Shown: in pieces, positions 5,381-14,070 of the stretch
Layout of the letters: the number at the start of each line of letters is the position of its first letter
How positions within the stretch are numbered: position 1 is the stretch's first letter
IMG/VR virus record: IMGVR_UViG_3300010373_001364
Location: 48,116-112,115 of that record
Source: a virus
DNA length: 64,000 nucleotides
Direction: 5' to 3' (one strand)
Notes under the pieces: model-generated
The model's input: the letters and a program-made list of their open reading frames with translations, nothing else
Databases searched by the model: none
Told to the model about the DNA's origin: nothing
Position numbers and translations under genes: made by a program

Positions 5381-6625
5381 TTATCCAGCCAAATCTATGT
5401 CCAACTCCTCACCATCTTTGATCTCTTGTTCTTGGAACTCTTGATCGGAGCCACTAAGAACACCAAAACTACTCAGGTATTCAACCACCTGCTCAGAGCT
5501 TTCGGCGTCAATCAACTTCGGGCACTTGATCAGCACCTCAACCGGAACAAGGTTCTTTTCCATAGAACCCTGGAAGGATATCTCTTCTCCGTTGGCATAT
5601 TCTGGTCGTACCGTCCACCAGCCAGCCTTGGGCTTGCCATCTTCCTTCTTTGCCTTGTCGATACGGTACTGCTTGTAAAGGCAATCCAATAAGCCGCCAA
5701 CAGGATTGATACCGGCGTCGAATAGCAAAGTAGCGTTCTCAGGTGCTTCCACAAAAGGACGGAAACACTTGTTCTTGGTATTCTCAACGCTTACCAAGAT
5801 GCCTTTTATATTCTCGCGATCATCCTTCAATTTCTTGGAAGCTCTGGTCTTCATCGACAGAGAGCAGTAAAACTGCAACGCACATCCACCTGCTGCTTGC
5901 TTGTTGGGATCTCCATACATAACCCCAATCTTTTGACGGATCTGATTGATGATAACAACAGAGGCATTGTCGCGGTTCAGAACCGGATTCAACTTACGAA
6001 GCTCTTTACCAATGATCTTGGCATGTTCGCCGGGCTTATCAGCACCTGCACCAGCCTCTTTCTTGGCTTCCTTAGTGGTGTTAAACATATCAATCGTTGT
6101 CTCGGCAAACTCGCGCTCGGAAGCAGAAGCTGCGATGGAGTCGTACACAATGACAACAGGACGCTCGCTTCCGTATGCCTTGCCGATCTCGCGGAGAACA
6201 ACGTGGATCTGGTTAAAGGCTTTTTCAAGAGAATCAGCCTTCTCGACAGGGATCACGATGACATTGCTGGCATCGACGTGCGCAGCCTTCTCAGCAAATG
6301 TTTTGTTAAGAGTGTTCTCGACATCAAGAAAGACAGCTATACCACCCATCCTCTGAACGCCGCGAATAAAGTTGAGGGCGAACAATGTCTTACAAGATGA
6401 ACTATTGCCCCAGATTTCAATGATCTTACCGATGGGGATGCCGCCGCCAAAGAACTTACCAGAGCAGGCATAGTTCAAAGCAAGGTTGCCGGTGTCAACC
6501 CAATACCTCACGCTATCCATGCGGTCAAGAACCTCGCCGCCGCACAACTTGGCAAGTTTACCAAGATCAAAGTCCTTCCCCGATCCGTTTTCAGATACTT
6601 CTTTTGTTGTCTTTTTCTTAGGCAT
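5381..6625 (-). CDS. recA: RecA/UvsX-like recombinase
   Basis: 414 residues. RecA-family ATPases form filaments on ssDNA and drive strand exchange. The ATPase core starts near residue 45. The Walker A stretch is GNSSSCKT (residues 73-80), where cysteine replaces the usual glycine before KT. Walker B-like VVIVYDSIAA and the loop region NASVVIINQIRQKIGVMYG with a following GG-containing segment are present. The C-terminus is acidic, as in bacterial RecA. With the gp32-like protein, SbcC/SbcD and UvsW-like helicase it forms a phage recombination-dependent replication set. Confidence 0.93.
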   Translation of the reverse strand: MPKKKTTKEVSENGSGKDFDLGKLAKLCGGEVLDRMDSVRYWVDTGNLALNYACSGKFFGGGIPIGKIIEIWGNSSSCKTLFALNFIRGVQRMGGIAVFLDVENTLNKTFAEKAAHVDASNVIVIPVEKADSLEKAFNQIHVVLREIGKAYGSERPVVIVYDSIAASASEREFAETTIDMFNTTKEAKKEAGAGADKPGEHAKIIGKELRKLNPVLNRDNASVVIINQIRQKIGVMYGDPNKQAAGGCALQFYCSLSMKTRASKKLKDDRENIKGILVSVENTKNKCFRPFVEAPENATLLFDAGINPVGGLLDCLYKQYRIDKAKKEDGKPKAGWWTVRPEYANGEEISFQGSMEKNLVPVEVLIKCPKLIDAESSEQVVEYLSSFGVLSGSDQEFQEQEIKDGEELDIDLAG

Positions 6626-6650
6626 TGTTCCTCTTAAGTTTCAGATGTTG

Positions 6651-7220
6651 TTAAAGGTATTTTATTTTGTCACAGAGTCCGTACCTCAGTGCTTCCTCTG
6701 CGCTGAGCCAGACATCGCTCTCTGGCAGCAGGTACTTTCGTATGTCTTTTTCTTTCTTTAGTTTCGTGTATCTCTTGTAGTGACGCATCACCATGTCAGA
6801 GATCAAGTCATTGCACTTTCTTGCCGCAATCAATTCATGCTCTTTACCGAAATTGAGTGACCACCATTGATGAGACATGATCATCGTATTGGGAGTGAGG
6901 ATTCGATGTCCTCTTTCACCACCAATGAAGATGAGCAAGCCCATTGAGGCAAGGATGCCAATCCCGGCTGTCCACACTGGCAATCTACTGCCAGCCATAA
7001 CATCAAGGAGAGCAAAGCCGTCCACAACACTGCCGCCGTGCGAGTTGACAATCAACGTCAAATGATCATACGTCGGGTTGACGGCTAGGTTAGCCTCCAA
7101 AATAAACTCAATCGCGTCTGCACACGATTCTTCATCAACACCGTAAGGGAATAGGAAGATGCCATTATTGCGCAAGTCGGACGGTGCCGACGAAACATTG
7201 TTTTTTTCGTCAGATGCCAT
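6651..7220 (-). CDS. clpP: ClpP-like serine protease
   Basis: 189 residues, the size of ClpP. The oxyanion-strand motif NSHGGSVVDG is followed by the nucleophile in GILASMGLLIFIGG, the histidine in MSHQWW and a C-terminal SDVWLSAEEALRYGLCD matching the third catalytic region. ClpP subunits form a barrel and need an unfoldase such as ClpX or ClpA; none is seen in this window. The phage also encodes a ClpS adaptor at 43.7 kb. Alternatives are a capsid-maturation or signal-peptide-peptidase-like protease of the same fold. Confidence 0.85.
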   Translation of the reverse strand: MASDEKNNVSSAPSDLRNNGIFLFPYGVDEESCADAIEFILEANLAVNPTYDHLTLIVNSHGGSVVDGFALLDVMAGSRLPVWTAGIGILASMGLLIFIGGERGHRILTPNTMIMSHQWWSLNFGKEHELIAARKCNDLISDMVMRHYKRYTKLKKEKDIRKYLLPESDVWLSAEEALRYGLCDKIKYL

Positions 7221-7241
7221 TGAACACCTTATGTTATGTTG

Positions 7242-7288
7242 AAAAAATGGGGCACCCCCACAGAAAGGAGTAAAGGTGGGAGTGCCCC
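7242..7288 (-). terminator. Terminator after the ssDNA-binding protein gene
   Basis: On the minus strand GGGGCAC plus TCCCAC pairs with GTGGGGGTGCCCC with one mismatch across a 14-nt loop, followed by ATTTTTTC. It ends the 8334-to-7306 gene and precedes the protease gene. Confidence 0.75.
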
Positions 7289-7305
7289 TGCGACGGACAG
7301 TCGGG

Positions 7306-8334
7306 TTATTCTATGCCGCCCAAGGCAGCACGAACATTGTTGGCGAACTCATCATCCACCAGAGGATCATCCTCTACATTCACATCCGGCAGCGCGGAAG
7401 TGACGGTCTGCGCCTTCGGGGCGTGGTGGGTCTGAGCAGGAGCAGAAGGCACATTAGCAGGGACGCTAACGCTAACACCATTACTGCTCTCTTCGGTCAA
7501 GAAAGAATCATCAAAGCTCTTGCGGGGGTCAACTTCATAACCCTCAAAGACACGGATGTGACGCTTCATCTCCTCGACAGCCAGGACAGTGCGGAGAGCA
7601 TGAACATCATTCAGGCTACCTAACCACTTCTGGATCAAGGCATCATCCTCGCTCACCGGACAAGGATCTTCCCATTCAGAGCCGCCGTACTCAGGGAACT
7701 GACCGCCCGGCTTCATCTCCTTAACAACCTTGAGGTTGCGACCGTTGATAGGGTGGAAGACGTTGCCTTTTGGTTTCTTGTTCATTTCCTTGTTACCTAG
7801 GACGGCTTCAAGGATACGGGTGTGAATCTGGACACCACAAGAGTAGATCAGCGGACCATCTTCAGGAGACTGACCCGTATGCGGGTGGCTATCAAGCACG
7901 ATGGCGTTGTAGTAATACTTCTCCTGGGGCTTGATAGCCTGAGCCTTCGCCTTCAACTGCTTGGCGAGATCCTCATTGCCCTCGGCGACCGCCTTATCCA
8001 TCAGGCGATACAGGTGATTGTAGTAGTCGCAGAAGAAGCAATCTCCGACGAACTTGCGACCCTGCAAAGTACGACCACAGTAAAGGTTGTTAGCCTTCTT
8101 CTGCTCACGATCTTCCATCGTTGCAAGGTTGTGAACACGGCAAGCTGCGTAGGGTAGCTTATGTCCAGAAAGAGGGGGGAGCAAGCGAAGAGTTACATAG
8201 CCGCTGGCTTTTGGCATCTTCACGAACTTGTCGAGAAAGCCGCCAGTCTTCTTTACAGCACCGGGCTTCTTGTCCACTGTAACGCGGGTGAACTCCTCTT
8301 GAAGCGCAGACATATCGAAATCGAAGTTGTTCAT
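7306..8334 (-). CDS. T4 gp32-like single-stranded DNA-binding protein
   Basis: 342 residues. Like gp32 it has a basic N-terminal region, a core starting YVTLRLLPPLSGHKLPYAA, a zinc-type cluster (His and Cys at VHNLA, LYCGRTL and GDCFFCDYY) and an acidic C-terminal tail (VNVEDDPLVDDEF) suited to protein contacts. It would coat ssDNA at the replication fork and assist RecA. The chosen ATG has GGAGGAAAC directly upstream. A TATATA box lies 85 nt upstream at 8419-8424. The gene ends at its own terminator. Confidence 0.85.
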   Translation of the reverse strand: MNNFDFDMSALQEEFTRVTVDKKPGAVKKTGGFLDKFVKMPKASGYVTLRLLPPLSGHKLPYAACRVHNLATMEDREQKKANNLYCGRTLQGRKFVGDCFFCDYYNHLYRLMDKAVAEGNEDLAKQLKAKAQAIKPQEKYYYNAIVLDSHPHTGQSPEDGPLIYSCGVQIHTRILEAVLGNKEMNKKPKGNVFHPINGRNLKVVKEMKPGGQFPEYGGSEWEDPCPVSEDDALIQKWLGSLNDVHALRTVLAVEEMKRHIRVFEGYEVDPRKSFDDSFLTEESSNGVSVSVPANVPSAPAQTHHAPKAQTVTSALPDVNVEDDPLVDDEFANNVRAALGGIE

Positions 8335-8418
8335 GTTTCCTCCAGTAATCAAAAGTTAGTCAAAAGTTACGCTGGTAGTTAACGGTTGTTGGCAACAGTT
8401 AGCATTCAGTTACACAAG

Positions 8419-8424
8419 TATATA
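8419..8424 (-). promoter_or_regulatory. TATATA promoter-like box upstream of the ssDNA-binding protein gene
   Basis: TATATA lies in the 132-nt gap between the 8467 gene end and the ATG at 8334. It matches the box found next to other start codons here but is farther from the ATG (about 85 nt), giving an ordinary leader. The rest of the gap shows only a few short T- and A-rich words. Confidence 0.3.
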
Positions 8425-8466
8425 TGCGCTGTCACCTGTTTTGCAACTCGTACCTCGAAAAAATCT

Positions 8467-8811
8467 TCAAGGTGTTTTTGGGATAAAAGCAACATCGGCG
8501 CACGCCTTCAGCCCATGTGCCATCAAGTTGCCCCTGCCCGCCAGAACGCCTTTCAATCTTTCGAGTTCAGCCTTCACAGCGGCGTAGTCATCTTGCTTTC
8601 TCTCGGCAAGTTCTGCTTCTGTGGCGGCTAGTTTCCTCTTGGTTTCCTCCAGTTCCTTCTGAAGCTCTTGGTGTTGCTTATACAACACCCACTGACCTTG
8701 CTTGCCCCAGATAGGAACATTTGGGTCGGTGAAATCAACAATTGGATTGACTTCACCGTCCTTCACCATACATGCTGGGGGAAACTTCTCGCGGACATCA
8801 CTGCTGCTCAT
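8467..8811 (-). CDS. Coiled-coil hypothetical protein with ADVAFIP tail
   Basis: 114 residues from an ATG with GGAGG upstream (MSSSDVREKF). Residues about 50-95 form a heptad-rich coiled coil (KELEETKRKLAATEAELAER). The C-terminus ends ADVAFIPKTP, closely like ADVVFIPNP in the upstream neighbour. Its start overlaps that neighbour by 14 nt. Unknown function; the shared tail suggests both proteins bind the same partner. Confidence 0.7.
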   Translation of the reverse strand: MSSSDVREKFPPACMVKDGEVNPIVDFTDPNVPIWGKQGQWVLYKQHQELQKELEETKRKLAATEAELAERKQDDYAAVKAELERLKGVLAGRGNLMAHGLKACADVAFIPKTP

Positions 8812-9223
8812 CCTTCGCCTCCTTCTTCTGTTCTTCATTAGACGCTGGGTTCGGGATAAAAACAACATCTGCTGATGCACCAAGCTTGCCGCCGCTGTCC
8901 TCTGGACTTTCTTCAGGAACGCCCATCATATTCATCATCGGAGCATTTTTCTGCGCTTCCTCTAGCATCTCCTGTTCTTTCTGGAGCGCCTCTAGGATTT
9001 GATAGTTGTGTTCCAACTGGTTGATCACGTCCTGCTCGTCAACCTTCTGGTTTCGGATCGTCCTGCCCTCAAGCTTATTAGTCACACGCTGAATCTCCCG
9101 CTGTTCCTTTTCTTTGTCACGCTCCTCCTTGACCTTAGCGCGGAGCGCTGTGCGGCGGACCTCCAGCTTCTTTTTAACTTCCTTTTCTCGCTTTTTCTTC
9201 TTTTCAAATGACTTGGTACTCAT
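8798..9223 (-). CDS. Highly charged coiled-coil protein with ADVVFIP motif
   Basis: 141 residues. The first 60 are almost all Lys, Arg and Glu (MSTKSFEKKKKREKEVKKKL), then a coiled coil (residues about 60-95), then a Met-rich linker and ADVVFIPNP before a charged tail. The upstream gene starts 2 nt away. It may be a nucleic-acid-binding or scaffold protein; family not recognised. Confidence 0.7.
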   Translation of the reverse strand: MSTKSFEKKKKREKEVKKKLEVRRTALRAKVKEERDKEKEQREIQRVTNKLEGRTIRNQKVDEQDVINQLEHNYQILEALQKEQEMLEEAQKNAPMMNMMGVPEESPEDSGGKLGASADVVFIPNPASNEEQKKEAKDEQQ

Positions 9224-9224
9224 G

Positions 9225-9434
9225 TTACCTCGCTACAATCGGGAACGTATCTTGCTCATTAAAGACAACTCGATTCACAGTGAAAGTTTCCCCTGGTACG
9301 CCCAACCACTCAGGGGCAATTTGTCTCTTGACCTTGAGAACGGCGTCAGAGTTGTCAAAAGCATCCTTCACTAGGAAGTCCCTTTTTCCGGTCTGAAGCT
9401 TACTGCTTTTCCAAGTTACGACGTACAGTTCCAT
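9225..9434 (-). CDS. Small hypothetical protein
   Basis: 69 residues (MELYVVTWKSSKLQTGKRDF), predicted mostly beta. The ATG overlaps the stop of the upstream gene (TAATG), and AGGAGAAGGTA-type sequence at that gene's end can act as ribosome-binding site. Family not recognised. Confidence 0.7.
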   Translation of the reverse strand: MELYVVTWKSSKLQTGKRDFLVKDAFDNSDAVLKVKRQIAPEWLGVPGETFTVNRVVFNEQDTFPIVAR

Positions 9435-10375
9435 TACCTTCTCCTACCAAGGGTGTAGATGTCTGGGAGGTTCATAATCTTACCATTGACCTGAACCTGA
9501 TTGTCCTCAACCGCAACGCGGGTGATGTGATTCGGGCGAGCATCAGCATCGAAGTTGTTAGTCAGATTCTGAACTGGTACAAAGTGCTTGTCATTCAAAG
9601 CACGACGGTTGCCTTGGTCATCTTCGGTGACATAAATCATACCAAAGACAACACCACGTCTGTCCGGTTTTTCTTCGTAAATCGGATACCTCTTGCCAAT
9701 GGTAAACGGCAATCTCTTCTGGGCAGCAACTCTTGCCAGGTCTGGGTGTGGATCGTATGACTCCCAACGCAGCGGTGTACCTGCCGGTGGCAGGATGGGG
9801 CGCATACGTTCGCTTGGGTTAACAGGACGCTGTTGTTGTGCCTGAACCATGTGATGTTGACGAAGCTCTGCTTGAACCTCTGGAGGCAAGTGGGACAAAT
9901 CCTGTTGCGGTTGTTGTTGAATAGGCTGCGGCATTGGTTGTACAGCCTGGAGCGCACGCTGTTGTTGCTGGAGCAATTCGTGAGGCTCCAAAACATGACC
10001 ACCCTGGCTGATGACAGGTTGGGTAGGCAAAACCATTTGCTGCTGAGGCATCATCACTGGAATTTCAAATGCTTCATCGGAAGACTTAATAGCACCAGTA
10101 ATATCATAGCTGAACTTCCTGTTCTTGATAGAAATACCATCATCCTTCATCTTGAAGGACACCTTTTTCTTGGTGTATTCGTAGATTTCAGCATCTACGA
10201 TTAAGATATTTCTCTTAGCCATCTGACCGAAGACCGACTTGGCAACCTCGTCAAGGTCTACGTCGTCCCATTGCTTGCCGACAGCAACCTTCATCACTTC
10301 CGGCTCGCCCTCGGTATCGTAACCGAAACCTTCAGTTTTCTTCTTGTAATACTTGAAATGAACTTCAAATCCCAT
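9434..10375 (-). CDS. Hypothetical protein with Gln/Pro-rich linker
   Basis: 313 residues in three parts: an N-terminal alpha/beta domain (1-110, starting MGFEVHFKYYKKKTEGFGYD), a low-complexity Gln/Pro/Met linker (about 115-200, repeated QQ and QP), and a C-terminal beta-rich domain (210-313) with an IGKRYPIYEEKPDRRGVVFG segment. The linker suggests two domains tethered flexibly. It heads a four-gene unit running to 8467. Family not recognised. Confidence 0.75.
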   Translation of the reverse strand: MGFEVHFKYYKKKTEGFGYDTEGEPEVMKVAVGKQWDDVDLDEVAKSVFGQMAKRNILIVDAEIYEYTKKKVSFKMKDDGISIKNRKFSYDITGAIKSSDEAFEIPVMMPQQQMVLPTQPVISQGGHVLEPHELLQQQQRALQAVQPMPQPIQQQPQQDLSHLPPEVQAELRQHHMVQAQQQRPVNPSERMRPILPPAGTPLRWESYDPHPDLARVAAQKRLPFTIGKRYPIYEEKPDRRGVVFGMIYVTEDDQGNRRALNDKHFVPVQNLTNNFDADARPNHITRVAVEDNQVQVNGKIMNLPDIYTLGRRR

Positions 10376-10397
10376 AATCGCCTCTGATCTAATCTAG

Positions 10398-11012
10398 TTA
10401 TCTTTGTAAGATTCCCGTCCCTCTGTAAGTATCAAATACAAAGGGTTCTCGGCTTTGCAACTTACAGAACAACTCATAAGCTGCCTTGGCGGGTGTTTCG
10501 CTCAAGTGATCTATGATAATCAATCCGCCGTGCATCATCTGATTCCACACTAAGTCTAGGTATGCACGGTAGGTCTGCTCTTTCTTGCCGCCATCGCAAA
10601 TGATCACACAGTCCCATTTGCGTAGAAGCACCATCTTGACGAACTCTGGGTCCGTTTCATCTCCGACCCACAGGTCGAATTTCTTGCGGAGGATGTTATG
10701 GATGTTAGAGACTCCCAGCCGTTTCGTGTAGTATTGGTTGTCTTTTTTACGGAACGCTAGAAGTGACTCGATCCCGCCACACCCGTCGATGAAACATCCA
10801 CTAGGCATACCAAGATCAAAACCGAACTCGATTAGGTTCTTTGCTCCTTTAAGGAGTCTACCAAGCTGGTAGTAAAAGGGCATGTAGGTGGGATCGCCGT
10901 GAACTGAGGATGGCAACCCCACCTTAAACTTGCTTTGCAATACTTTCGCAGGTAATGCACCTATTTCAAGCTTTCTATTGATCCTTCTTCTCAGGTCTTG
11001 CAATGCTATCAT
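10398..11012 (-). CDS. Putative class I SAM-dependent methyltransferase-like protein
   Basis: 204 residues from ATG 11012, which overlaps the end of the CTP synthase gene by 38 nt. A glycine-rich turn after a hydrophobic strand (NLIEFGFDLGMPSGCFIDG), a DLWVGDETDP strand and WDCVIICDGGKKEQ with a following WNQMMHGGLIIIDHL resemble the order of a Rossmann methyltransferase of the TylF or cephalosporin-hydroxylase kind. No substrate is evident and the SAM motif is imperfect. A TTG at 11030 is an alternative start. Confidence 0.55.
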   Translation of the reverse strand: MIALQDLRRRINRKLEIGALPAKVLQSKFKVGLPSSVHGDPTYMPFYYQLGRLLKGAKNLIEFGFDLGMPSGCFIDGCGGIESLLAFRKKDNQYYTKRLGVSNIHNILRKKFDLWVGDETDPEFVKMVLLRKWDCVIICDGGKKEQTYRAYLDLVWNQMMHGGLIIIDHLSETPAKAAYELFCKLQSREPFVFDTYRGTGILQR

Positions 11013-12684
11013 GGTTCGCAACTGGTTCAATTGTCATCGTGTCTTGATTCTTGTACTCAATCGCCTCGGCAATCAAGTTTTCAAAGAGCGGATGGGGAAT
11101 ATCCAGCCGACTCTTGAATTCAGGATGAAACTGGCAACCGATAAAGAAAGGATGGATCTTACGATCCAGTTCCATGATCTCGATGAGATCACTACCGGGG
11201 TTGGTGCCGGAAACCAGCAGACCCCGGTCAGAAAAGGCGGACGCATACTTTCCATTCACTTCGTATCGGTGCCGGTGACGTTCACTTACGGACTTCTTCT
11301 TGTAGATATTGTGGGCAATACTATTTTTCACAAGTGAACATTCATAAGCACCAAGTCGAAGAGTCCCGCCTTTCCTGCGCACGTCCTTCTGACCTTCGAC
11401 GTAGTGAACTACCATGTCGCCAAAGTCCCGGTCGCCAGCGTTAGTAACAAACTCTTCACTATTTGCCTTGGTGATGTCACATACGTTCCTGGCGAACTCA
11501 ATGACAGCACACTGAAGTCCAAGACAGATACCCAGGAAGGGTATTTTTTTCTCGCGGACATACTGGATCGCTTTGATCTTCCCTTCGATACCGCGATTGT
11601 CAAATCCGCCAGGAACGATCACGCAATGTATGTTCTCAAAATACTTATTTAAGCCACGAAGGGTAGTGTATTCCTCCAGTTTCTCGGCTTCAATCCAGTG
11701 GATATTAACCTTGCTGGAATTGGCGACTCCAGCATGGTAGATCGCCTCTTTAAGACTCATGTAAGCATCTGGCATCTTAGCATATTTGCCAATAATACCG
11801 ATGTTGACCTCTGGCATATCCATGCCATCAACATATCTCTCCACCAACTCACGCCACTTGTGGATGCGGACACCGTTTCTCTTTAGTTTGAAGCGGTCAG
11901 CAATAAAGTCATCAATGTGTCGTTCAAAGAAGCACAACGGCACTTGATAGACGGATTGAACATCAGGAGCATCGAAGATGGCGTCCATAGAGACGCTGGT
12001 GAGATGACTTATTTTCTCCAGCATCTTCTTGGGGATTTCTCTATCGTTGTCGATGCGGCAGAGTAGCATGTCGGGCTGAAGCCCGAAACGCTGAAGCTCA
12101 CGAATACTATTTTGCAGGGGCTTGGTCTTCAATTCTTTGATCGTATCCATCCACAATACCGGGGCGACGTGGACGAGGAGAAAATTACTCTCACCAAGCT
12201 TCTGCTTGTATTGGCGAATTGCCTCATAGAAGTGACCGGACTCAAAGTCGCCCACCGTACCGCCGATCTCGGCGATCACGACATCGGCACTTTCGCCAAG
12301 TTCTGTTAGGCGATCTTGGATCTTATCGGTGACGTGTGGCACAATCTGGACGGTCTGCCCCATGAACTTGCCCTCAACTTCGTCGTTAAAGATGCCAGAG
12401 AAGAGAGAGCCGTTGGTGCAAATGTTTTTGTGAGAGACTTCAATACCAGTGATGCGTTCATAGTGTCCCAGGTCCAAATCAGTTTCACTCCCATCGTCAC
12501 ACAGGAACACCTCACCGTGTTGAAATGGGGATAGAAGCGAAGCAGAAAGGTTGAGATAAGGGTCAAACTTGATGACCTGTACCTTCTCTCCTCTCATCCT
12601 CATGAGAAGACCAATCGATGCCGCGCTGATGCCCTTCCCGATACCACTCACTACCCCGCCGCTCACAACAATATATTTGCACAT
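10975..12684 (-). CDS. pyrG: CTP synthase
   Basis: 569 residues, full length. It makes CTP from UTP using ATP and glutamine. The synthetase domain begins KYIVVSGGVVSGIGKG, with the expected IAEIGGTVGD segment. The class I glutaminase domain has the nucleophile in FLGICLGLQCAV and the His-Glu pair in CQFHPEF. The stop codon is TAG, one of eight in the window, followed by AAA GCT TGA, so amber reading would add only three residues. It supplies pyrimidines next to ribonucleotide reductase and dCMP deaminase. Confidence 0.95.
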   Translation of the reverse strand: MCKYIVVSGGVVSGIGKGISAASIGLLMRMRGEKVQVIKFDPYLNLSASLLSPFQHGEVFLCDDGSETDLDLGHYERITGIEVSHKNICTNGSLFSGIFNDEVEGKFMGQTVQIVPHVTDKIQDRLTELGESADVVIAEIGGTVGDFESGHFYEAIRQYKQKLGESNFLLVHVAPVLWMDTIKELKTKPLQNSIRELQRFGLQPDMLLCRIDNDREIPKKMLEKISHLTSVSMDAIFDAPDVQSVYQVPLCFFERHIDDFIADRFKLKRNGVRIHKWRELVERYVDGMDMPEVNIGIIGKYAKMPDAYMSLKEAIYHAGVANSSKVNIHWIEAEKLEEYTTLRGLNKYFENIHCVIVPGGFDNRGIEGKIKAIQYVREKKIPFLGICLGLQCAVIEFARNVCDITKANSEEFVTNAGDRDFGDMVVHYVEGQKDVRRKGGTLRLGAYECSLVKNSIAHNIYKKKSVSERHRHRYEVNGKYASAFSDRGLLVSGTNPGSDLIEIMELDRKIHPFFIGCQFHPEFKSRLDIPHPLFENLIAEAIEYKNQDTMTIEPVANHDSIARPEKKDQ

Positions 12685-12738
12685 CTACTCTTACCCTTGT
12701 AAACAAAGGGGGCGGCAGTTATGCCGCCACCCACCATC

Positions 12739-13026
12739 TCACAAACGATCCATGTTAATTCCGACGCTTGCAGCCATATTTCTTATGGTGGTGCTATTCC
12801 ATGCCTCTGATCCAGCAGAGCGGATCAAGTCCATGACCCTGCTGTACTCTTTTGGATCTACCTCTTCTTTAGCACCACTACCGCTGCTCAACTTCCTCTT
12901 GGCTCTGTTCCAAAAGAAGTCAGACCTCTCATTGGGTTTACCGGCTTCTTCCCACATGAGGTACGCCTCTAACTGGATATCCTCATCGGCGGGTTCATGT
13001 GGTCGCTTCTTGTAGTATCTAAACAT
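12739..13026 (-). CDS. DUF2934-type small protein
   Basis: 95 residues. The segment IQLEAYLMWEEAGKPNERSD then FFWNRAKRKL matches the DUF2934 pattern (AYxxWExxGxPxGxxxxxWxxAE), a short helical domain of unknown function. It is one of three such proteins in the window (also at 22.7 and 30.0 kb). It lies just upstream of the ribonucleotide reductase small-subunit gene's end, in the same direction. Confidence 0.65.
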   Translation of the reverse strand: MFRYYKKRPHEPADEDIQLEAYLMWEEAGKPNERSDFFWNRAKRKLSSGSGAKEEVDPKEYSRVMDLIRSAGSEAWNSTTIRNMAASVGINMDRL

Positions 13027-13035
13027 TGCTCCTCC

Positions 13036-14046
13036 TTAATCCCAATTCAAACCGCCAACTTGATACTCAGTGACCCGCGTTTCAAAGAAGTTCTTTTCCT
13101 TGATCAGGTCCACTGATTGACTCATCCAGGGGAAAGGGTTTTGTACGCCATAGTGCTTTGGCATACCAAGTCGCTCCAACCTCCTATCGGTGATGTATTC
13201 AACATAAGCGCAAAACTGTTCAGCATTGATGCCAAGAAGACCTTGAGGGCAAGCATCGTGGGCGTACTCACACTCTAAACAAACTGCATGAGAGATTAAG
13301 GTAGCAATCTCCTTCTCCAGTTCGGGAGTCCAAGCGCCCGGCTCCTCTTGGCGGATGGTGTTAATCAACTCCACACCAAAAGCAAGATGGATTGATTCGT
13401 CCCTCATGATGAACTCAAACTGTTCACCGGCACCAATCATCTTTTTCTGACGCTTAAGGGCAAGCATCATGGCAAATCCCGCATAGAAGAAGATGCCTTC
13501 CATGATAACGTAGTAACCAATCAAGTCTTTCAGGAATGAACGGACCTGTTCAGTACGCGCCTTGAAGCCTTCCGGTTGAATGCAAAAAGTGTGATCGAAG
13601 ATGGTCTTCGTAATATCAACCACAAAATCGTCTTTCGTCTTGATGGACGGGATGGTTTGATACATGGCATAAACACCATCAGGGTCCAAACCAAGGGTAT
13701 CACAGCAGTAGATGAAAGTGTCTGTGTGAATCGCCTCTTCATAAGCCTGCCGTAGCAAATACTGTCGGCAAGCAGGATCGGTGATGTGCCGGTAAATAGC
13801 CAACACAATGTTATTGGCAGTCAAGCTCTCAGCCGTGGAAAAGAAACCCAGATTCCATATAATGAGGCGGCGTTCTTCCTCTGTTAGGGCGTCGGGCGAT
13901 TTCCACATCTCCACGTCATCCTGCATGGCTACCTCTTCAGGCACCCAATTATTTGCAACACCAGCCTTGTAATACTCGCGTGCCCAAGGGTACTTGATCG
14001 GTAGAATCTTGTTGGGGTCAGTCTTACCCCCGCTCAGTAATCCCAT
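13036..14046 (-). CDS. nrdB: Ribonucleotide reductase small subunit, class Ic-like
   Basis: 336 residues. It makes and holds the metal cofactor that starts ribonucleotide reduction in NrdA. Metal ligands are visible: Glu in FFSTAESLTANN (residue 73), EEAIH (residues 103-107) and the second ExxH in MRDESIH. At the position of the radical tyrosine (His+4) there is phenylalanine: HTDTF, residue 111. Phe at this site plus Glu instead of Asp as first ligand is the signature of class Ic enzymes such as that of Chlamydia trachomatis, which use a Mn/Fe cofactor and no tyrosyl radical. Confidence 0.93.
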   Translation of the reverse strand: MGLLSGGKTDPNKILPIKYPWAREYYKAGVANNWVPEEVAMQDDVEMWKSPDALTEEERRLIIWNLGFFSTAESLTANNIVLAIYRHITDPACRQYLLRQAYEEAIHTDTFIYCCDTLGLDPDGVYAMYQTIPSIKTKDDFVVDITKTIFDHTFCIQPEGFKARTEQVRSFLKDLIGYYVIMEGIFFYAGFAMMLALKRQKKMIGAGEQFEFIMRDESIHLAFGVELINTIRQEEPGAWTPELEKEIATLISHAVCLECEYAHDACPQGLLGINAEQFCAYVEYITDRRLERLGMPKHYGVQNPFPWMSQSVDLIKEKNFFETRVTEYQVGGLNWD

Positions 14047-14070
14047 TCCTCTCCTCCATTTGTTATAAAC

